DNA of 64,000 bases, taken from NCBI GenBank assembly GCA_022453515.1, contig JAJNNY010000006.1, forward strand, positions 868,001-932,000. The letters run 5' to 3'. This document shows, in pieces, positions 43,244-55,067 of this stretch (position 1 is its first letter; each line of letters begins with the position of its first letter). Under the pieces are notes generated by a model that was not told where the DNA came from, searched no databases, and worked only from the letters and a program-made list of their open reading frames with translations. The position numbers and the translations under genes are program-made. Source of the stretch: Astrocystis sublimbata. Lineage: Eukaryota > Ascomycota > Sordariomycetes > Xylariales > Xylariaceae.

Positions 43244-46200
43244 ATTAAGTATTTGGTCGATTACCGAGGTCATGAGGTGGCTGAGGTAGCTGATGCAAGA
43301 ATCCAAGAGAAGAAGGATCTCACACAGATTGCAAGAAATCCAACTTAATCTGTCGGTTTATCTATCTAGCACGATTCTGTGTTCCGCCAGATTTTCCTGA
43401 CATTCACGTTTCACCTGGAAATCTCAACCTTCGAAGGATTCGATAGCAACCCAATTTATCGCGACCCAGTCGAGCCAGTCATGCCAGTCGAGCCAGTGAG
43501 CCCACGTCCGTCTGCATCCTTGACCTTTATATATCGGCCCTTGGGAACCCTGGGGGACCCAAGTGCTGAAAGTCCTGAAAGTGAACAGTGACGTCCCATG
43601 GTTTCATGGCGCGCGTTTCCCCATGGCTTTCTGGTTGATCTCCTGCTGTTTGGGGCATCGCGTTATTGGGAGGTCCCTTGCACATGGACGTATTGTGGAT
43701 TACGATTCGCAGATGAAGGGTCTAGGGTGGATCGTCGAACCTCGGCGCTGGGACCCCGGCCGGGTAGATCGCACGCCCAATCCTACTCAAGTTAGTACCA
43801 ATGCACCATTACTCGCAAACTGAGTCTCTGGTTGCCTCGGTTGCTTAAGATACGCAGATGCATTTACGATTATCTTCCATCCAGGTCGTATGCGGGACAG
43901 CGAGCAAGTGCCATGAAATCTTATTCAAGTGTGCGCCACGTAGTACGTAACTCTCTTGTTCAGATAGGACAGCTGGGGCTGCATAAGCGCGTGTAGCATT
44001 AGCATTGTACATGCAGTATTAGTCATGAACCTTGAACTTGAAGGCGGTGGGAATTCCTATGTACCTACCTAGGTAATACGTAAAAGCTACACCTACAACT
44101 AAAAGCGGTCTCTTTCATATGATAGCCCGTAGGGACCATACTAGTAGCCCTGTAGCTAAGGGGACATGCCCAAAGAATGTCATTGAAGTTTCAAATTAAA
44201 ACAATAGCTGCAAGGCAGACTAGAAAGAAACTCTTCAAAGGAAATAGCAGCACCTCCGTAGCAAGCCAGACATAGTCTTGTTGATGAACAAAGATACCAG
44301 GAAATAAAGAGTGCCATATACGAAACCTCGTTGCCCAAGTAATATTATAAGAGTTTGCATTGGGATTGAGAGTTGGATGGAGACTTCTTACATATGATAG
44401 GAAGACTTTCAATCCTGGATTATCATTGCAGGCCAAAGCGTCATCTAAGCATAAGAGAAACCCCTTAGAAAATAGCATTAAGGGAAAACTGTCAGAAACT
44501 CCCAGTGAGCGTAAAATAACAGATACTCGATACCACCCACACAAGATGAGGCGGGTCCGGCGCAATCAGAAAAGGATACGGTATTCAACCCACAACATTG
44601 CTCGCTTCGTCGAGCACTATGTGAGCAGTCCCTTCAGTTCGTTTCCGTGTATAGCCAACTTGGACTGCTTAACAAAGTGTTATTCAATAAACGTTAGCTG
44701 ATAATCATATCTAGTGCAGAGAATGTTATCACGACTGGATAGGACTATTAGATCACTGTGTGAGTTACTACAAAAGTCTATTGTCTTCGACCCAAAAACA
44801 CCATGACAATCATAATAGCTGATTTGACAATTCTAGTGCCCTTGTATCCACGACGAACTTAGGCGAGGAGATCATAGCGTAAGTACTATTAGTCAACCTT
44901 TCATTTCCTAGGTATCTAGTGTCAAGTGCTTTTGCACCAGAGTGAAGGAATATAGCAGTAGCCTAGTAGTGAAGTAGAAGTGTAGGGGTCAGGTGTCAAT
45001 TCTATTGAATCCTGGGCCCTCCCATAGAGTGGGAGTCGCCCAGTCCTTATATACCTACACAGATCTAGTAGCCCAGATAGCCCCTACAGGGGAGCCCCTG
45101 GGTCATGATGAAGCCCTGGCTACCGTGACACCTGACATCTAGGTAGTTATTGATTCTCTGTTTTTGGACGAAGACGATGTCTTAAGAGTCACCATGAAAC
45201 ATTATTTTCTGAGGCTAAAGCAACAATACCAACAACCATTACTAAGTCCAAGTATCGCAGTGTCCATGCCAACACTATGTCAAGGCGGGTAGCGACCATT
45301 ATTGTCCCTGCCCGCATCTGCTTAGCAGAGGTTTCATCCACGAGGAGTTATTACATGGAATAGGCGCAGCGGCTCGGAAACGAGTGGCACAAAAGAACTA
45401 CAGATCGTGGGGATACCTAAGGCTATACCGGCTGCGGCAGAAGAGAAGACCTGGCATCTAGAGAGTTGAACGTCATAGCTGTGAGAGCGTGAGCAACAGT
45501 GGTATTTGATTTGTACTACGCTACCTAGGTAAGTAATAAGACAGTTTTGAATATCCTGCCTTAGCTGTATATATATACATATATGAGGCAGCGGAAGCCA
45601 AATGAAATTTCCTGTGGCGCCGTCGTGGTTGGGTAATAGAATACTACCCGTTAGATATCTTAGACTGCGGGAAGGATCTCATTACAGCCCTGTGCAGTTA
45701 TACGTTTTGGAGATTGTTCTAAGTATTTGTATTTGGCTGCCAAAATCATACATAGTAACCAAGAATGACTACCTACCTACTCCTTTAAATATCATACCTA
45801 GGTACTTAGTAGGCCTAGTACTTAGGTAGTAATCGAGATGGGGAACATTTGCTTGCGGAGTGTCGTTACTGCCCCTGAGATGAACATCCTGCGTTTTCAC
45901 TACTTAATTATTGCCTACCAAGACTCCACCTGCGCATAGTCCATACTTTCGTCACTGTGATCGAGCATCAGATCTTGGGGCCTACAGCCAGAAGTTGAAA
46001 TTTCGGTCTCGTCCTCAGACAGTTTCCGGAACATTTATCTATATATTAATGAATTCGTTGACAGAGTTCGTATATAGGTATTTGCAAGTCCCAGAGTGAT
46101 CTGCTGCATTTTACATATAGGTTACCTACCTACCTACCTACCTCCTACCTACATGTTAACTACATGTAGGACTGGGTTGAAAATGACCTCGAGACCCCGG

Positions 46201-46645
46201 GAGTATTATATACTGTACCAGGTACCTCCTAGGGGTACTGGGGTACTGTTCTTGGCGTTAGACATGCCCGAGGCGAGGCTGATGTTAGCGCAGGCGGCAG
46301 GCGGCTATTGGCGCTGTAGGTACAGTGCATAGGTGGAACCAACAGGCGACCTAGGTAAAGTACCTAGGTACTTAAGCGAATCATGCCAGCATGGAATCAA
46401 GCCAGTCTCCAGAGTGTCGAGCGAAGCCACCACTGTTCAACTCCAAAGTCACGACCAGATCTGACGACACGGTTCTGACGACATCCTCCGCGCATCCAAC
46501 ACACCGACCACTTCGACCATATCGATCGCCGAGATAGAGCCCCCGCCCCCCCCGAGACGAACCTTGACGACATTGAAAAGCTACCACTGGCAGTGGAAGC
46601 TACCAACTGCAGAGTGCTCTCCTCGACTCTGGATCCAAACCAACC
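43244..46645. other. 3.4-kb gene-free, repeat-relic region
   Basis: The largest stretch without a gene. Next to the GH92 start it has two copies of CCAGTCGAGCCAGT, 18 bases apart (43466-43497). From about 44100 to 45500 it is A/T-rich with only broken frames; one minus-strand frame (44191-44565) codes for 124 residues of unknown type. The region holds a 149-bp inverted-repeat element (44988-45136), four perfect TACCTAGGTA palindromes (44066, 45522, 45795, 46361), a TACC tandem run (46124-46145) and a TA-rich run near 45568. It looks like decayed transposon and promoter DNA. Confidence 0.55.
44988..45136. repeat. 149-bp element with 11-bp perfect inverted ends
   Basis: GTCAGGTGTCA at 44988-44998 is exactly inverted as TGACACCTGAC at 45126-45136. 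The interior is non-coding with GGGCCCTCCC and CCCCTACAGGGG-type short hairpins. I see no clear target duplication. It may be a small MITE or the end fragment of a larger element. Confidence 0.5.
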
Positions 46646-49624
46646 ATGAATCGACCAGGTAGTGCTGTCCCGCATCCCTTGCCCTCTCTGTCCATCTATC
46701 TGCCTCTCGTCACCACGCACTCGCACTCGCACGCGCACGCGCGTCCCTTCGATCCCCATCGCGCCATTATCTTCATCCCCCTGCGCGGCTCAGACAGGTC
46801 GCCATGCCGCGACTCGTGCAACAGCCCAGAGATACCTAGCACACGAACGCTCGTGGATGGAGAGCGGAATCCTTAGCCGTGGCCCAACCTGCCCGTCCCA
46901 TCCTTGCCGCAACCTGAGGCGCCCGCCCTGGACTCGATATGAGATGGGCTCGACCGCGCTGTTTGCACTGAAGATGCGACGGGGAGGCCCTAGGCGGTCC
47001 TGGGAGGGCTAGATTTCAATACTCTGATCTATACAATTTCTGCGCATCCAAATGGCAAGCTTGGCTAATACAAGTCCTGGTCAGGAGCGATGCCGCAAAC
47101 CGTACGGGGGATGCCGGCTGGCTTTGGTGGCCAACAACAGCAGCAGCAGCAGCAGCAGCAGCAACCCCAGCAACCGGGCAGGGCAGGGTCAAATCGGTTA
47201 CCAAACGGTAAAATAGGTAGGGCGGATTGAATCCATCACCAAGACCGTACGTGTACATACAGACACTGATCTGGCGTCCGTGTGCGAAGCAAACAACGCA
47301 GGCGGATGGGCGTTTGGCGGAAACGTGCCGATGGGCGGCGCAACCAGTAATCTTCAGAATTCCTCGAGGCAATTGGGGGGTGGCCTCAGTTTTGCACAGA
47401 GTCTGGGTGCCTCGCAACCAGCAACACCGTTAGACCTCTCGTAGGTGCCTGATTCTCCTTTGCCTGCCTACCTATCTATCTATTCCTAGTACTTGTTTGT
47501 TTGCTTCTCCGGCGCAACATGCCGCACCACAGCTCGCCTTGTTACCACTCGTGCGTGAATGGCTCATTAGTCCACCCTCACCCTCACACTCACACTTCCT
47601 CCCGCTCTTCCACATCTCTCTACCTACACACAACACACAGCAACGATTACTGTTTCCCCTGATAATTGGCCATCGCGCTCACTCTTGGTCGGCTTTGCCT
47701 CATGCACCACGTTTGTTTGCAAAATGTCAGACCATCGTCCGTCCTTACCTTCCCTGGCTGAGAGTGCCATATCCCATCCACCTACTACTATCAAGCCTCG
47801 CAAGCCAAAGCTTGTACACAAGCTGCACTTGCAATCTAGTGGTCCGGTTGTGTTTACAGATGCGCCAACTGCTCAAGGCCCATCTGCCTCTGCAACCAGC
47901 CAGAACCATCATGCTTGGGGTTATATCAACAATCACAGCATGGCTTCTGGCCCGGATTTGGAGCACGATAATGCCAGCAGCAGCAGCAGCTACGCAACGT
48001 GGACCCCAGGCAATGTTACGGCAGGACAACCTCCGCAGCCTGAGCTATCTTTGGCTACTGGATTACCTTATGCTTCCGTGCTGAGACGGTAATTCATCAT
48101 GACCATTTGTTTTCCACTACTTTTGTTCTGCGAGAATGGCCGCGGGGCTTGTTTAGTAGCTTTCCATTTTCCAAAATGCTGACCCATCCACAGTGAATTT
48201 CCATCGCTCTCCAATAATTCCCAGCTCGCTAGTGGGAACCCTTCTGCGTTATGGGCAGGAGCCTCGAGGCCTATGGGTGGAGCTATCTCGCGGAATCAAC
48301 CTACGCCTCACACACAGCAGAGCCAACAAGATGATTTCTTCTCGTCATCCCGCATGAACACGAGCCAGGCGGCTTTCCGCTTTGGTAACCAGGCGGGCAT
48401 GTCACAATCGTCTCAACCCCAGCCAAGTAGCATAGACGATTTTCCGCCACTCAACAATAGTCTGCGGAACGGTGAAGGGGAGATTGGCCAAGAGCGTACC
48501 TCTAATCTGATGTCAACGCTGGGGTTCGGCGCCCAAGGGAATTCTGCAGGTGGCCCACTGCAAGGCGCTGGTGCGGGTAACGGTTTGCTCAATGCATTAT
48601 CTGCTAACTCGCGGACGTCGGATGTTCACTCACCCGAGGGGGCTGCGTCAATTGGTGTGTTCACCTGTGTCGTCTTTACGTGGAGATGCTGACTGTCTCA
48701 TCCAGATCTTTCGCGATCTCAAGAGTTAAGAAGCAGCAATGACGAACCTCGTCAAAAGCCGCCGGGGTTCCGCGATGATGTCTTGCCTTCTCAAATGTCC
48801 AAGGAAGCCACATTGTCATCTGAAAGTCGAAATCCTTTGGGCGCGATCGGTTCCAGCGAAGCGCAATCCATCAAGGGCAAAGACAACGAAGACGTGCAGC
48901 CACCGACGTCGCGTGATCCCCTGGCCGGTATGGCCGAGATTGACAAATGGGGTATCAAAGGTCTGCGCACGCTAATGAATAATTACCCCGATTATGCCGC
49001 TTGTGTCGGAGGCATGGACCCTAGCGCGTTCGGATTTGATCTGACATCGCCCGAGTATGTGCCTCTTGCCAGATGCCACACTATAAGTTCATCATATTGA
49101 CTCTTGTAACAGACGGATCTCCACGCAGATCTGGTCACCGTTCAACGATGCACCGCCCCGGCCAGCCATCCCTGACTTTCGTTTGCCGGATTGCTACAAA
49201 GTGAACAACGTCCAACCTCTGCGCAATAAGATATCCAACTTCAACGAGGAGACATTGATGTGGATCTTCTACAGCTGCCCTGGCGATTACCAACAGCACC
49301 TTGCTGCTGAACAACTGTGAGGACGCTATCGCCTGTGTCAATGAAACAGTGATGCTAACCATGTATAGTTTCCAACGACAATGGAGATGGCACAAGAAGC
49401 TGAAGTTTTGGTTAACCAAGGACGAGATAATGCATCCTCGGATACTGAGTACTCAGCACGAAGAGGGATACTACGTAGTGTGGAACACCGACGACTGGCG
49501 CAAGGAGAGGGTATGTTACTGTTCCAAAATCCGAACTGAGATACCTGGCTTACTGACATGCGCTCAGCGGCAACTCACGCTGCACTATGCAGATCTCGAG
49601 ACCAACCCCAATACGGGGATGTAG
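46646..49624 (+). CDS. NOT2: NOT2, subunit of the CCR4-NOT complex
   Basis: Scaffold subunit of CCR4-NOT, which shortens mRNA poly(A) tails and controls transcription. Eight exons: 46646-46658, 47085-47216, 47290-47440, 48194-48654, 48706-49054, 49113-49316, 49369-49510 and 49568-49624, in frame throughout, 502 residues. The first exon is 13 nt (MNRP plus one base). Residues 10-50 have an 11-residue Gln run within a Gly/Gln-rich N-terminus. TPLDLSEFPSLSNNSQL, formed across the long third intron, is a conserved fungal NOT2 element. The C-terminal NOT2/3/5 domain runs from about residue 320 (DPLAGMAEIDKWGIKGLRTL) through ISTQIWSPFNDAPPRPAIPD, WIFYSCPGDYQQHLAAEQL and QRQWRWHKKLKFWLTKDE to YYVVWNTDDWRKER. 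The third intron is 753 nt, ten times the local norm, and carries an open frame reported separately. Confidence 0.94.
47138..47161 (+). repeat. CAG triplet run in NOT2
   Basis: Eight consecutive CAG codons flanked by CAA codons encode an 11-residue Gln tract in the disordered N-terminus. Length variation between strains is likely. Confidence 0.9.
47724..48092 (+). other. Open reading frame inside NOT2 intron 3, coding status uncertain
   Basis: From ATG 47724 the frame codes 122 residues (MSDHRPSLPSLAESAISHPP...) rich in Ser, Pro, His and Gln, ending LPYASVLRR and a stop 101 bases before the exon-4 acceptor. It has a short poly-Ser run from AGC repeats. No known domain. Another frame is open over most of the same DNA, which weakens the case. 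It might be a nested gene, an alternative exon with its own stop, or chance. Confidence 0.25.
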
Positions 49625-50998
49625 TTGTACCAAGAGGGGCCCGAAGCCGCTGCTTGTCGAGGCGGAAAAGTATACGCATCGGTACGCGTAGGGCGTTTTA
49701 TGTAGGAGTATCAATCAAGGGAACGGATGGTCTTGGGTCAGCCCCGGAGCGGCATTCCGACAGGCACAAATGCTACAATAAATCGGCAACTGTTCTGTTG
49801 TGGCGTTTTGATGCCTTCGTTTAGTGAGTCGGACGAGCAGCTTAATCGGTTGCTCTAGGAAGCGGCTCGCGGGTACACACGGACATAATACGAAACAGAA
49901 ACGGGCTTTGCCTCCGCGTACTCACTCAATCCTACCTTTTGTTGTCCGTGACATGTTGGCTATGCCATTGCGTAATGTATCTTGATGAATTCTTCGTCAA
50001 GTGAAAAGCTAGGATTTGCAGCTAGCTAGTACAACCGTGATGGGTAATCTTGGAACTTGGAAGTTAACCAACCGAATTGTTCTTGCAATATTCAAGAGCG
50101 TCATGGGCATGAATATACCGTATCACGCCACGATTATTCCTCTTATTTAGGGGACTTACGTACGTACATACCTTATACGTGCACACCTCAGCTACCTACT
50201 AGGTACTGGTAAACATAGTATAGTGGTATTAAATGACAGCACAGCTGAAAATATATCGAAGAGTACACTACACAATCTTCATCCAACTAACTACCTACTA
50301 TCGTCTATTTTTCAGCATCCTGAGAAGACTAGGTACTACCTAGGTATTCCCGCTTTGATTGTGGATGAAAGAAAGCTAATGAATCTATATGTATGGGAAG
50401 TTGGATACCAGTGTGGGATACGGCCACCTAGTACGACCAGAGCTGGAATTCCTACCCCATAGAGACATATTATAGCCTGCGGTAGTTGATCTATCAGAAT
50501 CTGATGTATCGTGTTGAATGGATGTTTTGATGAATTGGTGCTTCGGGTGGCTTGGGCTTGCGCAGGTGGGGTAGGTACTACTGTAGGCACCAGGCCTTCT
50601 GTAGGTACCTGCCCAGGTAGGTTGGCCCGAGCTTTGTGTTTACAACGTCAGAGCGTGTGGCCCAATCAGTGCCGTCGTTCCCCATAGCTCTAAGTGCCCG
50701 CGCGCCTATGCCTGCCCATGCCTGCCCACCATCAATGTCGCACACCATCACACCTCAGCTTCACAGTCTGCAACTCCAGCTTTAAGATAACCTTTCTAAT
50801 CCTCCCGTTCCTTCACCCAACAGCGGCACCGATCAACCACCCAACACGCTGTCTCAGCATACAATCAAGGAGTCATGGTTAATTGATTTCTCTTCCATCT
50901 CTTGTCCACCTTGCGCTGCCCTCGCTTCAGACAACGCGACGCATCACACCACCGACGCGTCCATCAACCTTCCGTCGGCCTCCTCTGTCTATCGCGTC
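49625..50998. other. Intergenic region NOT2 / INCENP, with an inverted-repeat element
   Basis: About 1.4 kb with the NOT2 3' UTR and the INCENP promoter. It contains the 114-bp element at 50341-50454 and a perfect TACCTAGGTA at 50337-50346. The last 250 bases before the INCENP start are C/T/A-rich as in many fungal 5' UTRs. No gene seen. Confidence 0.5.
50341..50454. mobile_element. Short inverted-repeat element (MITE-like), copy 1
   Basis: The ends TAGGTATTCCCGCTTTGA (start) and TAGGAATTCCAGCTCTGG (inverted complement of the end) pair over 22 bases with 17 identities, most differences being transitions. Its inner right half, from about 50385 to 50434, recurs at 55997-56049, including a 24-base exact match. 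Length 114 bp with no coding frame, so it would be non-autonomous. Confidence 0.6.
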
Positions 50999-53900
50999 AT
51001 GGCCGGGCGGACGCGCATGCAGGTGGGCTCGGGGCCGTGGATCGCCGAGGAGCGAACGTCGGCCTCCCAGATTGCCCAGACAGAGGTCGAGGAGTTTACC
51101 TTCTCCGTCCAAAACGACTTCGACTGGCTGAATGAACACATGGCCGAGGTCTTCAGCGAGAATCAGATGTGCGTAGGGTATGGTCCATGTTGTTTCCCAC
51201 ATCGTGCTAACGAACCATCGGTAGAAATGTCGCCGAGATATTCAAGACGCCTGGTAAACTGCGAGGCAAAACACCGCGAACAGTCAGGAAGGGCAACTTA
51301 GAAAACCGCGTGGTATGCCCCCAACTTGGAATGCCAGCTACCAACACGGCCCAGCTCACTAATCTCACCAACAGCCTCTGTCCAATATATTTTCTTCCAC
51401 ACCTAAAGACGGGCCAAATCCATTTGTCCTACCGCATACCGGGCGGCCCAACACGCCTCGAGTCAAGATAGCAGTCGATCCTCAACCTTCCCCACCTAAG
51501 GCTGTAACTGCCGGCAGTCCGCGGAAACAGAATGCTGTGTCCAAGCATGCATCACCAGCAAAGCCCCCGGCCAAGCCTGTGTCTGTGGTAGACTCTGGAT
51601 ACCATGGCAGCCAGTCACAGGATGCCATGCAGATAGACGATCCTGTGGATCTTGACGACACAACCCAGCCATTCAGCCTTAGAGACGATATACAGCATGA
51701 CAATAGAGCGATTGAAGCATCGCCAACGGGCAAAGATCTTAGCAGTCCGGTACATCCATCATACCCGACTAAGGAAGGTCTCGATGATGCATCTACCGAT
51801 TATTTCACCGCGCACGCTGGGACTGCAGCCTCACCTTGCAAACCAGCACATCATGACACCACAACGCCCGCAGGCTCCCCCGCCCCGCCCCCTTTCTCAG
51901 ATGCAGACAAAAGCCCAACGCCGGCGTTCGTTTCAGATAGTGCCAAGCCCCAAGACGTGGAGCCTGACGTGATGGAGTCGGCTCTCGATGAAATATCGCG
52001 GTCACCATCTGACGGCTCTAGCCCGATTCGACCGATTGTCAGGAAGAGCAGTCTCAATTTCGCGTCTTTGCCTGCACGAGAACCCATCACTCACAAAAGC
52101 ATTGGCAATCGAACCTCAAGGACAAGCCATCTGGATCAGAACCGGACGAGCCAGTACCGTAATACTGGAGGTAAGAGTCTCGGAGGATACGCGAACCAAG
52201 ATGTTACAGACGATGAGAACGATGACATGGACATCGACGACTTCCCACCTCCACCGAAACCCCAGCCCCAAGTGGAGGTGGAGAATGCGGCTCTGCATAA
52301 CAAGACGTATACGCAACGGCTGCAGGATCAGATCAATCAGCTTGGCAAGCCCCAGGCCAATGTTCAGCAGACTTCGAAGAGAATGACCGGCTCCACAACG
52401 CCGCAGCAGTCCCCTTCTGCGAATTTGAACAAGCCACTGCCATCGCAGATGAAAACAACCACGACGCCTGGTGCATTTCCTGAAGACGACGATGATTGGA
52501 TTGAGCCACTTGGAACTCCAGATGATGCTTCCAACTTCAAGAGCCCGCGACCTGGTCTCCCTAAAAGTCACACAGCAGACATCATGGAGCAGGTTTCTGG
52601 CAAAAATACAATCAGCGGGGATGACTTTGCAATGCCAAGTGCGCGCCCACAAACAGCTTACACTCCATCTCCCCTCAAATCCTCTGTGCCAGAGCGGAAC
52701 ACTGGTGTCTTGGGGCATCATAAGTCGGTTTCGGTCCCCGTTCTCCCCGTCTTAGACCCAGGTCATGTAGACGGGAATCGTCTGGAGAAGACCATCTCAG
52801 CCGCGACTCTCCCACTAGCCACAGTCGCAGAAGACGGCCAACCTCAAGTCCTCCAATCACCATCACGTGGATTCAGCAATAGCCCCCTCAAGCAGGTGAA
52901 GAATAAGTTATCTTCCATCCTGAAGAGTTCCAGGGGCCTTCTGGCGAGCAGCGCGGCGATTAGCGCAGAAGGAAAATCTTCGCTTCTTTCCCCTTCTACT
53001 ACTCGGCTTGGTATCCATCTAGGTCTCTCCACGGAGAGCCTCAGACCAGCGTCCAAAGGGGCTCAATCTCTCTACCCAGATCTATCTCGTCAAGTAGCTG
53101 ACACAAACATGCTTACAAACCCCGCCAGTCCAGAACGAGCCGAGGGAAGGAGGACCAGGGCATCTATCGAGCGGGAGAAAAACGAAGAAAAGCGTAAGAA
53201 GGAGGAGGCTAAAGAGGCGCGTCGGCTAGCTGAACAAACAGAGAAGCTTGAGAAGGCACGCGAAAAGGAACGTGAGAAGGCACGTGTGTTCAGTAAGGAA
53301 CAAGAACGTGTAGCGTCCTTGGAGAAGCAGGCGACGGCCCAGAAAGAGCAAGAGAAACGAGCCGCCATTGCTACCCCGGGGAATATTCCAAGGTCTATCA
53401 GAAGCAGTCCCCAGAAAGTCAAGACGCATGCAGCCCCGGATGAGCAGGACACAGAAGCTTTTAGGGTAGAGGAGGACACTGTAGAGATTGAGATGGTTGA
53501 TGCTCCGAGTATGATGCCACCCCCTTCAGTCCCTCGCCCGACGGCCCCTTCATCAGCCATGAAAACAAAGGAGATCAAGCGGCCCGTTCGGCCAACCAAG
53601 GAGCCAGCCAGCAAGGTGAAGCAAGCACCTACCGTAATCCGCGTGAACATGGGCTCCCAACATTCTCAATACCAGCCTAACACCAGCGCGCTATCGTCAA
53701 GCCTGCATGATACTTTGTCGCAACCTCAACTTAAAGGAAAGAATGGCCAATCATCGATGCAACCGAAACCCTCTCTCCAGAGTCTCAAAAGCTCGACATC
53801 ATCCTTGGGTCGACCCAAAGCTCTTGAAGCCGCTGCACGGAGGAAAGAGCAGGAAGAGCGTGAAACACAGCGTAGGCGAGATGCCAAAGCAGAACTGGAT

Positions 53901-55067
53901 CGGAAGCGAGCAGCTGTGCAAGAAGAAGAGCGACGCCAAGAGCAACAGCGAAAACTTGAAGCTGAACGCCAAAAGGAAGAGGAACGGAAGCTGGCAAATG
54001 CGCAGGCCGAGGCGAAGAACGCTCATCGCCAAGCCATGCTCGAAAAAGCAAAGCAGACTCGAGCCCCTCCCCCTGCAGTCCGAGGACAGCCCGGTGGCCC
54101 TCCAGAATATGGCAGAAATGAAGCCGGTCCTTCTAGGCCGCCTTCGCGGGTGGGTTCTATGGCCCCTCGCGCCCAGGATGACAATAGTCGGCCCGTGAAT
54201 ACGATTCTTTCAACTGCTTCAAAAGCACAGACTAAGCGACCTTTGCCTCAAGAAGCGAAAGACTCGAAACGTATGCGCATGACGGACGAGTTTGATGAGC
54301 CCGTAGGCAACGAGAAGCAACCGAGCTTGAAGGGGGCGCCAGTGCGCCCATCAGGTGGTGTCAAGAAGGTAAGATGAACCGGAACCGACGGGGGGTTCTC
54401 CTAGTAGCAAAACTAACATAGCCTATAGGATCTACCCACCAAGTCAATGTTCTCTAACGGGTACACCAATGCGCCACCCCAGAGTGTCACGCGAGACTTA
54501 TTTAAGGCAACTGTCACGAATCAACACCACAGTCATATCAAAGCAACCCACCCCCTGGATATGGCACAAATGTCTAAGGGTGCCATTCCCTTCGCGCCTA
54601 ATTCACATGCTGCCGGAGGGCCTAGCAAGACTCCAGCACGACCTGCAGGAAAGGCAGTTGCTAAGTCTGCAGTCAAGTCGGCAACGCGCTCGTCGCCGAG
54701 GTTCCAGAACGGCGACTCGATCGAGCTGCCAGAGATCAACACCGACGATGAGGACGAGGAGGATGAGGATGACGGCAAGGGCTTGGTTGCAGACTGGGCT
54801 GACTCGCCGAACCTCCGAAGAGCGCTTGTCGAGCAGGAGGACAAAAACCCGTTCGAGGTGTTTGGGGCGCCAGCTCCATTGAACATGGAGGAGGTCTTCG
54901 CTCGGAGCAAAGAGCGTTTCCCCAAGTTCCGAAACCGTACCTCGAGCGCCAACTGGAGCGGACCGGATGGGTTGACTGAAGAGGATATTCGAAAGGATCT
55001 GGCAGCGCGTGAGAGGATGAGGCGCGATGGTGGGTGGTCTTATGACATGGGTCGCGAAATGATATGA
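50999..55067 (+). CDS. SLI15: INCENP / Sli15, chromosomal passenger complex scaffold
   Basis: Scaffold that activates Aurora kinase (Ipl1) and places it at centromeres and the spindle midzone. Exons 50999-51168, 51225-51312, 51375-54368 and 54429-55067 give 1296 residues. The N-terminus (EEFTFSVQNDFDWLNEHMAE) is helical and would join Survivin/Borealin-type partners. The middle is long and disordered, rich in Ser/Pro with many SP/TP sites for mitotic kinases. Two highly charged, heptad-poor Glu/Lys/Arg helices follow, about residues 665-750 (ERAEGRRTRASIEREKNEEK...) and 890-965, like the single-alpha-helix/coiled-coil of INCENP that binds microtubules. The C-terminal IN-box starts at LPEINTDDEDEE and has DWADSPNLRRALVEQEDKNP, then LNMEEVF and RTSSANWSG. 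This carries the conserved W and the TSS phosphorylation motif that activates Aurora. The third intron separates the IN-box exon from the rest. Confidence 0.93.

Noticed and set aside
47497..48084. 195-codon frame in NOT2 intron 3 in another frame
   Set aside because: It overlaps the 47724-48092 frame, begins right after the donor region and gives a Leu/Ser/His-rich product typical of random pyrimidine-rich DNA.
49840..49880. tRNA-like GGTTGC...GCGGGTA stretch
   Set aside because: No A box plus B box at the right distance and no cloverleaf could be drawn.
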